Shown here: positions 1 to 5,776 of the stretch, in pieces
Layout: the number at the start of each line of letters is the position of its first letter
Numbering within the stretch: the stretch's first letter is position 1
Assembly (NCBI GenBank): GCA_937891325.1
Contig: CALAFU010000289.1
Location: 1-6,358 of the forward strand
DNA length: 6,358 nt
Source: an uncultured Candidatus Melainabacteria bacterium
GTDB lineage: Bacteria > Cyanobacteriota > Vampirovibrionia > Gastranaerophilales > Gastranaerophilaceae
Reading direction: 5' to 3'
Program-made: the position numbers and the translations under genes
The notes under the pieces: model-generated
Database searches by the model: none
What the model was told of the DNA's origin: nothing
What the model saw: only the letters and a program-made list of their open reading frames with translations

Positions 1-3000
1 GTGATACCTTTTTCTTTTTGAGTAACACCAATTGTTCTATTAGCTGATTCTATCATAGGTTTTCTGTGACTAACTACTATAAACTGCGTATTTTTTGATT
101 GAGATTGGATTAAGTTTGCCAATTTTTCAACATTAATACCGTCTAAACTTTGGTCAACTTCATCAAATGCATAGAATGGAGCTGGTAAATATTTTTGAAT
201 AGCGAATACAAACGCAAGCGCTGTGATTGATTTTTCGCCACCAGACATACTTTCTAGACGTTGAAGTTTTTTGTCTCTAGGTTGAACGTTCATTGATAAA
301 CCACCTTCAAACGGTTCTTCAGGTTTTTCAAGAACTAATGTACCTTCACCTTCTGCAAGGTTTGCAAATGCTTCTTTGAAGTGGATATTCAAGTTGTTGA
401 AGGTCTTCATAAACGCTTCTTTTTTCAATTGTTCGTAACCACTCATTCTGTCTAAAATTTCTTTGCGTTCTTTTGAAAGTGTTTCAATTTGTTCCTTCAT
501 TTCAGCTTGACGGGCAGAAACTCTTTCAAAATCGCTGATTGCGCGCATGTTTACATCGCCAAGTTCGTCCATACGTTTTTGCAATCTTTGAATTTTTGCG
601 TTAATTTCTTCGATTGAAATAGTTGAAGGCTCTAACTTGTTGATGTTCACGCCTGTTTCTTCAAGAACTTGTTTAGCTGACTCTAATTGCGGTTCAAGTT
701 CACGTCTACGAGCTTTGAATGATTCAATTTGTTCGCCAATCTTTTCAATGTCGGATTCCTTCAAGTGTTTAGATTTTTCTAAATCTAAAAGTTCATTGTT
801 AATCTTGTCACGTTCTGCTTGAAGTTCCTTCAATTTTTCAGAAATTTCTTCAATAAGAACATTCAATTGAGCTAATTCTTCTTCAACAACTTTAATTTCA
901 TCTTTCAAGCGGATTTTGTCTTCTGCGTAGCCTTTGTTTTTCTTTTCGGCTTCCTTGATGTCGTTATGACGTGTACCGATAACTGTTTCGTTGAAGGAAA
1001 TTTCTTTTTCGGCAACTGTAATGTCGTTTGTTGCAAGCATTTTGTCGTGATTTAAACGTTTGATGTTATCTTCAAATTCAGCAGTTTTTTCTTTTAATGC
1101 TTTTAATGCATCGTTATCTAACAACTTTTCAACTTCTTCAATTTCAGCTTGAATGTCTAGAATTGCAGTGTTTAATTCAACATCTTTTTCTTCCAATTTG
1201 TCTAATTTAGCTGAAATTTTGTCGATGTTTGGCGACTCTGTTTTTATGTAGTTGCGACCTTCTTCAATTCTAGCATCAGTTTCTTCGCCTTCTTTTAGCA
1301 ATTGGCGTAAATCTGCTTTTGCTTCTGATAGCGAAGTTGTTGTTTCTGAATAATCGTGACGAACTTTTGTAAGTTTGTCTTCAATTTCAATTTTTTCTTT
1401 TTCTAATTGAGCATATCTTTGCTTCAATTCATTTTGCTTGATTTTTAATTTTTCTAATTCGGTATCGTCATTTTGACTAAATTTAGGACCTGTTTTTCTA
1501 GCCTTACCACCTGTGATAGAACCTGTTTTTTCGTAATTTTCACCACCAAGCGTACCCATACGGTATTTCCCCATTAATTTACGAGCCACATTTTCGTTTT
1601 CAACAACAAGAGTTTCGCCAACAGCGTAGAAAAATGCGTCTAAATAAATGTCGTTAAAATCGATTAAGTTGATGGCAAAATCAATTACACCGCTTTCTTT
1701 TGGCAAGTTCAAACTTGTCGGAGCTTTTCTGATTTTGTTCAATGGAATGAAGGTTGCACGGCCTGCACCGCTTGATTTCAAAAGCTCAATTGCACTTGAT
1801 GCAACATATTCGTTTTCAACTACGATATGCTCCATTCTGCCACCAATAGCTGTTTCTAGGGCTAGGGCATATTCTTTATCAACCTTACCTAATTTTACTA
1901 AAGGTGCGTGCACTCCCTTTACGTTTGAGTTCATTACGTATTCAACGGCATAATTTGAAGATGCTCTTTGAACCTCTTTTTGTGCATCAAGAGTTGTAAT
2001 CTTTTTGTACAAAGCGTTTATGTCAAAGTTTGTTTCTTCTAAATCGTTTTTATTTGTTGTAATGTCGTTCATCAATTTTGTTTGAACGATTTTTAAATCT
2101 TCTAATTCTTTTGTTAAGTTTTCAACTTCAAGTTGAAGTTTGTCCTTGTTAGTTTCAAATTCAGCCTTGAATTTTTCAAGTCTTTCAAGCGCTAATTTAG
2201 CCTCATCAAGTTTTTCGCGCAAGTTTTTCAAGTCATTTTCAAGCGGAACTTTTTCTTGTAGTAACTTGTTTGCTTCTTCTTGTAGTTTTTCTTTTTTGTC
2301 GCGCAAAGACTTGCTACGTTCAATATATTGGTCTGCGGTTTGATTTAGACCTGTCATTTCTTCAAGAACCTTGTTCAAATTAGTTTGATTTTCTTCAATG
2401 TCCTTGTCGATAATCTTGATTTCGTCGTTTTTAAGTCCAATGCTTAACTTTGTATCTTCAATCTTTTTATTAAGTTGTTCAATACCGTTTTTAGCGTTTT
2501 CAATAGATTTTAAACCGTCTGCAATTTGCTTGTCAGCATAGGTTATAGAGTCGTTTTTGCGGTTAATGCTACTTTGTAACTCTAATGCCTTTGCTTTCAA
2601 TTCTAGTTGACGATCTTCACCCTTTTCTTTTACTTCTTTTTGAACTTCGTCATATTTTTCTTTTATTAATTTTAATTTTTCAGAAGTGTCTTTTAAATCA
2701 ACTTCAGCTTCTTTTTTCTTTTTGCCGAAGGTTAAAATGTTTTCATGCGCAGCTTCTAAATTACGTTTCAAGTCGAAGAAACGTACTGCGTTGATTTGAC
2801 TTTCATAAGTTGCTTTTTCGTCTTTCAATTTTTGATATTTAAGAGCAACTTCTTTTTCTTCTTCTAACTGTTTAAGTCTGCCTTCAACCTCAGTTAAAAT
2901 AAATTGAGTTTTTTCTACACGTTGTTCAACTACGTCTAACTCGCCTGTTGCCTTTTCTATACGGCGGTCAAAATCAGCAACGCCTGCAATTTCGTCAACA

Positions 3001-3464
3001 ATTTTTCTTCTATCCATTGTTGTACAGTTTGTAATGCTCATTACATCAAGTTGCATGATTACGTTGTAGCTGTTTGGAGTGATGTTATATTTTTCTAATA
3101 AAGCATGAATGTCAGTAAGGGTAGAAACACTGTCATTCAAAAAGTAAGTGCTTAAATAAGTGCCGTTAGATGCTTTTCTAAGTCGTCTTGCAATTGAAAA
3201 ATCGGGTTCGTTTTCAAGTCCGCCAAAAGTTACTTTTACAAACGCATCGTTACGGTTAGTGTAGGTAGAAATAAGGTGGGAAACTTTTTCTGCACGCAAA
3301 TTGCGGGTTGTTGCCAACCCTAAAGCAAACAGAATACTGTCTATGATATTGCTCTTGCCTGAACCGTTAGGTCCTGAAATTGTTGTAAACCCTTCTAGTA
3401 AAGGTATATCAACTTTTCGCGCAAAAGACTTAAAATTATCAATTTCAAGTTGCTTTATGTACAT
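1..3464 (-). CDS. smc: Chromosome segregation ATPase SMC, cyanobacterial/archaeal type (C-terminus cut by window edge)
   Basis: SMC forms the ATP-driven ring that, with ScpA/ScpB, organises and segregates the chromosome; neither partner gene is in this window. The gene starts at ATG 3464 and stays open to the left edge (1154 full codons), so probably only a few to some tens of codons are missing, as bacterial SMCs are near 1150-1200 residues. Seen in order: N-terminal head with Walker A GPNGSGKS (residues 31-38), Arg57 and Q-loop Gln138; a long charged coiled coil (about 165-505); a hinge (about 513-653) with paired Gly541-Gly542 and ending TGSITGG; the returning coil (about 662-1000); then signature MSGGEK (1073-1078), Walker B FYAFDEVD (1097-1104), D-loop SLDG and switch His1133. 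All landmarks share one frame, so no frameshift is evident. LGLATTRNLRAEK and DEIAGVADFDRR are typical of cyanobacterial and archaeal SMCs. The start is supported by an AGGA-like ribosome site three to four bases upstream and by a strong promoter. Confidence 0.97.
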   Translation of the reverse strand, partial: MYIKQLEIDNFKSFARKVDIPLLEGFTTISGPNGSGKSNIIDSILFALGLATTRNLRAEKVSHLISTYTNRNDAFVKVTFGGLENEPDFSIARRLRKASNGTYLSTYFLNDSVSTLTDIHALLEKYNITPNSYNVIMQLDVMSITNCTTMDRRKIVDEIAGVADFDRRIEKATGELDVVEQRVEKTQFILTEVEGRLKQLEEEKEVALKYQKLKDEKATYESQINAVRFFDLKRNLEAAHENILTFGKKKKEAEVDLKDTSEKLKLIKEKYDEVQKEVKEKGEDRQLELKAKALELQSSINRKNDSITYADKQIADGLKSIENAKNGIEQLNKKIEDTKLSIGLKNDEIKIIDKDIEENQTNLNKVLEEMTGLNQTADQYIERSKSLRDKKEKLQEEANKLLQEKVPLENDLKNLREKLDEAKLALERLEKFKAEFETNKDKLQLEVENLTKELEDLKIVQTKLMNDITTNKNDLEETNFDINALYKKITTLDAQKEVQRASSNYAVEYVMNSNVKGVHAPLVKLGKVDKEYALALETAIGGRMEHIVVENEYVASSAIELLKSSGAGRATFIPLNKIRKAPTSLNLPKESGVIDFAINLIDFNDIYLDAFFYAVGETLVVENENVARKLMGKYRMGTLGGENYEKTGSITGGKARKTGPKFSQNDDTELEKLKIKQNELKQRYAQLEKEKIEIEDKLTKVRHDYSETTTSLSEAKADLRQLLKEGEETDARIEEGRNYIKTESPNIDKISAKLDKLEEKDVELNTAILDIQAEIEEVEKLLDNDALKALKEKTAEFEDNIKRLNHDKMLATNDITVAEKEISFNETVIGTRHNDIKEAEKKNKGYAEDKIRLKDEIKVVEEELAQLNVLIEEISEKLKELQAERDKINNELLDLEKSKHLKESDIEKIGEQIESFKARRRELEPQLESAKQVLEETGVNINKLEPSTISIEEINAKIQRLQKRMDELGDVNMRAISDFERVSARQAEMKEQIETLSKERKEILDRMSGYEQLKKEAFMKTFNNLNIHFKEAFANLAEGEGTLVLEKPEEPFEGGLSMNVQPRDKKLQRLESMSGGEKSITALAFVFAIQKYLPAPFYAFDEVDQSLDGINVEKLANLIQSQSKNTQFIVVSHRKPMIESANRTIGVTQKEKGI

Positions 3465-3493
3465 TTTCCTACCCAAGTAATTACTTATTATCT

Positions 3494-3522
3494 ATTAGAC
3501 AATAAGATTTAAGGCATGTCAA
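3494..3522 (-). promoter_or_regulatory. Sigma-70-type promoter of smc
   Basis: On the minus strand, TTGACA (3522-3517, 6/6 to the -35 consensus) is followed by exactly 17 bases and TCTAAT (3499-3494, 5/6 to TATAAT). Transcription would start near 3487, giving a leader of roughly 22 bases before the smc ATG at 3464. The -35 box begins four bases beyond the stop codon of the upstream cysteine-cluster gene, so smc can be transcribed independently of that operon, although readthrough is not excluded because no clear terminator lies between them. This is the best promoter match in the window. Activity is inferred from sequence only. Confidence 0.7.
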
Positions 3523-3526
3523 ATGT

Positions 3527-3964
3527 TTAAGATTTTTTCATTACATTTTCTAAAACTTCTGCGAATGTTAAAATCGGCTCAAGACGATAGCCACACCCCT
3601 CAGAAAGCGCGCCACCCATCATTATTAACTCTTCTTGAGGGTATCTTCGGCAAATAGGCGGACGTGTTAAGTGGATTGAGCATTTGTTATCCTTTAACAT
3701 TCGGCATGTAAAGATTAAACCTGATTCGTCCTCGCCAACTACGTCTAAATATGTGTAAAATCTATGTAACAATTGAAGTTTTTCAAATTGTTTTCTATCG
3801 CGCACCATGTGTTTGCCATGCTTAACGTAAATGTGTTGGCAGCATCTGCCACAGCAACGGCAATGACCTTTTCTGTAATACTTTTTTCGTAAAATTTTTG
3901 TGTAAACAAATTTCTTTACGAGGTCGTAATTATGTTTAAATATTATTAAGAGTTTTGTAAGCAT
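3527..3964 (-). CDS. YkgJ-type cysteine-cluster protein (CxxCxxCC), probable metal/Fe-S or zinc binder
   Basis: A 145-residue protein with nine cysteines. Cys35, Cys38, Cys41 and Cys42 form the CxxCxxCC motif that defines the YkgJ/UPF0153 family, with an additional Cys37. Then come Cys87, Cys95, a conserved-looking RPPICRRYP segment (101-109, Cys105) and Cys124, the usual spacing pattern of this family. The N-terminal 34 residues are strongly basic with some hydrophobics and no convincing signal peptide, so it is probably cytoplasmic. The family is generally taken to bind zinc or an iron-sulfur cluster; its biochemical role is not established, and none is assigned here. The start at 3964 lies inside the end of the TPR gene (19-base overlap) and has only a weak ribosome site (CGGAAT region), which suggests translational coupling. 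The next internal Met (residue 53) would remove the cysteine motif, so the upstream start is preferred. Confidence 0.9.
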   Translation of the reverse strand: MLTKLLIIFKHNYDLVKKFVYTKILRKKYYRKGHCRCCGRCCQHIYVKHGKHMVRDRKQFEKLQLLHRFYTYLDVVGEDESGLIFTCRMLKDNKCSIHLTRPPICRRYPQEELIMMGGALSEGCGYRLEPILTFAEVLENVMKKS

Positions 3965-5157
3965 ATTCCGAATTTTCTTTTTGCGTTTGCGTAGTCAGGT
4001 GTTCCGCTGTCTGCTAGAACTAATATTCTAGCGAAATATTTTTGAGCTTCTTTAAATTTATGTTGCCCCATTAGTTTGATACCTTTGTCGTTGCAAACAT
4101 TAATCATTGTGCGCTCTGGGTTTAAATATTGCTCAAGTTTTTTTACCATTTCAAAATAAACCTCTTGTTCTTGAGGTTTCAAAATAATATAATTTTTAAA
4201 TTCGCAAATTGCTCTGTCATAATCGCAATTAGCAAAGGATTTTTTGGCAACAATTATATGATTTTCAGCCAATAATGGATTGTCATTTAAATATGGCTTA
4301 ATTTTGTGACATCTTGTTACAACTTTGCTATATTCTGCCGGCTGATTAATTATGAATGATGCAAAAATAGTGTAATAGCAATAAGCGTAGTCAAATTGTT
4401 TAAGCATATCGTGACAAACTGCCAAATTTGAAATGGTTTTCGGGTAAGTTGGATCTAAATACATCGCTTTAGTCCAATATTTAGCTGCTTCTTCGTAATT
4501 TTGGTCGGCAAAATATAAAGAGCCGATGTTCAAATGAATTTTAGAAAAGTTTGGATAATATTGCCCAGCTCTTTTGTAGCATTTTAGGGCAGAAAGTTTA
4601 TCTTTGCGCGCTTGATATTGAACTCCTAGCTTCAAATAATCGTTTGCAAGTTTCTTGTTGCGTTCAATTTGATGTTGAATTTCTCTATATTTCTCGCTAG
4701 ATTTGTCTTGAGCGTATTTAAGATATCTGTCATAATACTTAAACGCATTTGTAGTCATCTTTTTAAGCGTGTAAGCAACCGCAAGATTAAGATTTGCCGT
4801 AGGTTCTTCTGGCATAGAAACAAGTGCTGCCATCCAATTTGAAATGGCCATTTCTATCTTATTTTTAGCGTAATAATGATTACCTAAGTTGATGAAAGCA
4901 TCAGAATTAGAGGAATCAATATCAATAGCTTTTTGCCAATATTCAACAGCCGTTTCGCTTTTACCTAATTTATCTAGACAATTGCCCATTTTAACATACA
5001 AATCTGAATCAGTTGTATACAAAAGAGCTTCTGTATACATTTTTAGGGCTTTTTCGTAATCTTTTTCAGTATAAAATTTCTCCGCAATTTGCGCCAAATC
5101 GCCTTGCGTATCTTCGTTATTATTTATGATATGTGATTCAGCTTCCAAGTTATCCAT
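3946..5157 (-). CDS. Tetratricopeptide-repeat (TPR) protein
   Basis: A 403-residue soluble helical-repeat protein without a signal peptide or membrane segment. About nine TPR-like units can be followed by their W/LG-Y-A-P pattern: roughly 18-51 (FYTEKDYEKALKMYTEAL), 52-85, 86-119, 120-150, 172-204, 205-238 (LYFADQNYEEAAKYWTKAM), 239-271, 298-331 and 354-390. Units 1-3 and 5-6 are clear; the later ones are degenerate. The first 17 residues are acidic and Asn-rich and probably disordered. TPR arrays are protein-interaction scaffolds, and no catalytic domain is fused here, so the partner is unknown. It starts 12 bases after the stop of the upstream small gene, has no recognisable Shine-Dalgarno, and overlaps the downstream cysteine-cluster gene, so the three are probably co-transcribed and translationally coupled. 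The TPR fold is confident; the process it serves is not identifiable from this window. Confidence 0.93.
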   Translation of the reverse strand: MDNLEAESHIINNNEDTQGDLAQIAEKFYTEKDYEKALKMYTEALLYTTDSDLYVKMGNCLDKLGKSETAVEYWQKAIDIDSSNSDAFINLGNHYYAKNKIEMAISNWMAALVSMPEEPTANLNLAVAYTLKKMTTNAFKYYDRYLKYAQDKSSEKYREIQHQIERNKKLANDYLKLGVQYQARKDKLSALKCYKRAGQYYPNFSKIHLNIGSLYFADQNYEEAAKYWTKAMYLDPTYPKTISNLAVCHDMLKQFDYAYCYYTIFASFIINQPAEYSKVVTRCHKIKPYLNDNPLLAENHIIVAKKSFANCDYDRAICEFKNYIILKPQEQEVYFEMVKKLEQYLNPERTMINVCNDKGIKLMGQHKFKEAQKYFARILVLADSGTPDYANAKRKFGICLQNS

Positions 5158-5173
5158 AATCTAAGAAGATTAT
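5156..5173 (-). repeat. Perfect 7-bp inverted repeat spanning the stop/start junction
   Basis: ATAATCT (5156-5162) and AGATTAT (5167-5173) are perfect inverted complements around a 4-base loop. In the minus-strand mRNA, one arm contains the stop codon of the small acidic protein and the other reaches into the ATG of the TPR gene, occupying the place where a Shine-Dalgarno would be. The stem has just one G-C pair, so it would be weak, and ribosomes finishing the upstream gene would melt it. It may help couple translation, or may be a chance event in AT-rich sequence. Confidence 0.4.
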
Positions 5174-5550
5174 AACATGCTAAAATCTATATCTTTTAAA
5201 AATTCTTCGTTATTAGCTAAGTCTTGCGCTAAAGTTTCAGTATCGTCAACCATAAATGGGTTAACCACACCTTTAGAGAACAATTCTTCAACTTGTTGAT
5301 TATAAGTTTCTTCGTTGTCCATGCCAGCAAGAGCTAACTTAGTAAACTCTTTTACATCTTGTTCACGTTGGAATATTTTAACTGCGTCCATAGAAATATC
5401 GCTTACATCAATTAAGTTAAACTTAGTTTCTTTGTTGTAAGGATTTTTATTTCCAATCGGATTAGTAACAACGCTTGAAACACCGCTTTGACCATTAAGT
5501 CTAGCGTTAATCATTTGTTCATTATTTTCGTTATTTATTCCATGAATCAT
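5170..5550 (-). CDS. Small acidic protein of unknown function (weak FlgM-like layout)
   Basis: A 126-residue protein that I do not recognise. Residues 1-45 are Asn/Gly-rich and look disordered (PIGNKNPYNK at 31-40). Residues 46-74 (starting LIDVSDISMDAVKIF) and 82-121 are likely helical and acidic, ending in LANNEEFLKDIDFSML. There are no cysteines, tryptophans, signal peptide or membrane segment. The order 'disordered N-terminus, V-S-x-I-S-x-x-A segment, then V-x-x-L-(x)-x-G with V-D-x-x-x-L-A-x-x-L' recalls the anti-sigma factor FlgM, but this is similarity by eye and may be chance; no flagellar gene is nearby. The start at 5550 is supported by GGGAG (5564-5560) nine bases upstream; the alternative Met13 has no such support. 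It is the first gene of the presumed operon with the TPR and cysteine-cluster genes, and it has its own candidate promoter with direct repeats. Confidence 0.82.
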   Translation of the reverse strand: MIHGINNENNEQMINARLNGQSGVSSVVTNPIGNKNPYNKETKFNLIDVSDISMDAVKIFQREQDVKEFTKLALAGMDNEETYNQQVEELFSKGVVNPFMVDDTETLAQDLANNEEFLKDIDFSML

Positions 5551-5559
5551 ATTACCTAT

Positions 5560-5564
5560 CTCCC
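5560..5564 (-). promoter_or_regulatory. Ribosome binding site of the small acidic protein
   Basis: The minus strand reads GGGAG, nine bases before the ATG at 5550, a reasonable Shine-Dalgarno and spacing. It decides the start in favour of 5550 over the in-frame Met at residue 13. It is the only convincing ribosome site among the three operon genes. Confidence 0.7.
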
Positions 5565-5576
5565 AAGTACATCTCT

Positions 5577-5605
5577 ATTATCCATGTGAAATCCATGTTT
5601 GTTAT
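5577..5605 (-). promoter_or_regulatory. Candidate promoter of the small protein-TPR-cysteine cluster operon
   Basis: On the minus strand, ATAACA (5605-5600, 4/6 to TTGACA) is separated by 17 bases from GATAAT (5582-5577, 5/6 to TATAAT). Initiation would fall near 5570, leaving about 20 bases of leader that include the GGGAG ribosome site at 5564-5560. The match is moderate, but the geometry is correct and resembles that of the smc promoter. The spacer and the upstream edge of the -10 box carry a pair of 8-bp direct repeats. Confidence 0.45.
5580..5598. repeat. Two 8-bp direct repeats, 11-bp period, inside the operon promoter
   Basis: ATCCATGT occurs at 5580-5587 and again at 5591-5598, separated by GAA. 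The 11-bp period places both copies on the same face of the helix. They fill the spacer of the candidate minus-strand promoter, and one copy overlaps its -10 box, where a bound regulator would block RNA polymerase. The identity of any regulator is unknown, and operator function is an inference. Confidence 0.4.
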
Positions 5606-5677
5606 CAACCAAACAGAGTATGTTTTGCTTATTACTTTTCCAAGATAGATAAATATTACAATTTTACGCATGATTTC

Positions 5678-5702
5678 ACTACATCTATTTAGAGTAGTTT
5701 TT
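5678..5702 (+). terminator. Imperfect dyad followed by a T-run (possible weak terminator or operator)
   Basis: ACTAC (5678-5682) pairs with GTAGT (5694-5698). Inside it, TCT (5684-5686) pairs with AGA (5691-5693) around loop ATTT, with one bulged base at 5683. Five T residues (5698-5702) follow on the plus strand. As RNA this would be an 8-bp stem with three G-C pairs and a U tract, so a weak intrinsic terminator at best. It lies upstream of the proposed serS promoter, so it could stop stray transcription toward serS or act as a DNA operator. Neither function is demonstrated by the sequence. Confidence 0.3.
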
Positions 5703-5717
5703 CACTTTTCTTTATAT

Positions 5718-5736
5718 ATAGTTGTAAGAAAACTAT
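5718..5736. repeat. 6-bp inverted repeat overlapping the serS promoter
   Basis: ATAGTT (5718-5723) and AACTAT (5731-5736) form a perfect inverted repeat with a 7-base centre, and the arms can be extended by five A-T pairs across a TTT bulge. It covers the -35 box and part of the spacer of the candidate serS promoter. In such AT-rich DNA a 6-bp dyad may be accidental, so an operator role is only a possibility. Confidence 0.3.
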
Positions 5737-5750
5737 TTTATATATATATT
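5722..5750 (+). promoter_or_regulatory. Candidate promoter of serS
   Basis: TTGTAA (5722-5727, 4/6) is followed by 17 bases and TATATT (5745-5750, 5/6). Initiation near 5757 would give a 20-base leader containing the GAAGG ribosome site. The surrounding run of alternating T and A offers other possible -10 boxes, so the exact position is uncertain. No T-box or other riboswitch element fits in so short a leader. Confidence 0.5.
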
Positions 5751-5765
5751 AGTAATATATAGAAA

Positions 5766-5770
5766 GAAGG
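5766..5770 (+). promoter_or_regulatory. Ribosome binding site of serS
   Basis: GAAGG (within AAGAAGG, 5764-5770) is a good Shine-Dalgarno six bases before the ATG at 5777 and supports this start, which also gives the normal SerRS N-terminus MLDIKLIRENP. Confidence 0.8.
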
Positions 5771-5776
5771 TTAGGA

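Larger units (their letters stand above)
3527..5550 (-). other. Predicted three-gene operon: small acidic protein - TPR protein - cysteine-cluster protein
   Basis: The three genes run in the same direction with a 12-base gap and then a 19-base overlap. Only the first has a good Shine-Dalgarno, and only the region before the first carries a plausible promoter. The spacing implies a shared transcript and coupled translation. A separate strong promoter then begins just after the last stop codon, so smc appears to be a distinct transcription unit or an internally re-initiated one. A shared function for the three products is an inference from linkage only. Confidence 0.65.

Noticed and set aside
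637..2794. Plus-strand open frames opposite smc (637-822, 1648-1953, 2140-2343, 2585-2794)
   Set aside because: They are antisense to a continuous SMC frame with all family motifs. Their Ser/Leu/Phe-rich low-complexity products are what antisense translation of a Lys/Glu/Leu coiled coil gives.
3484..3506. CTTATT...AATAAG inverted repeat between the cysteine-cluster gene and smc, considered as a terminator
   Set aside because: The stem is only six nearly all-A/T pairs with an 11-base loop and no T-run, and it overlaps the -10 box of the smc promoter.
5620..5660. Second plus-strand promoter (TTGCTT at 5625, GATAAA at 5648) that would make a longer serS leader
   Set aside because: The matches are poor (3/6 and 4/6), and the promoter at 5722-5750 is better and closer.
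5551..5776. T-box or other riboswitch upstream of serS
   Set aside because: No T-box core sequence or specifier stem is visible, and the likely promoter leaves a leader of only about 20 bases.
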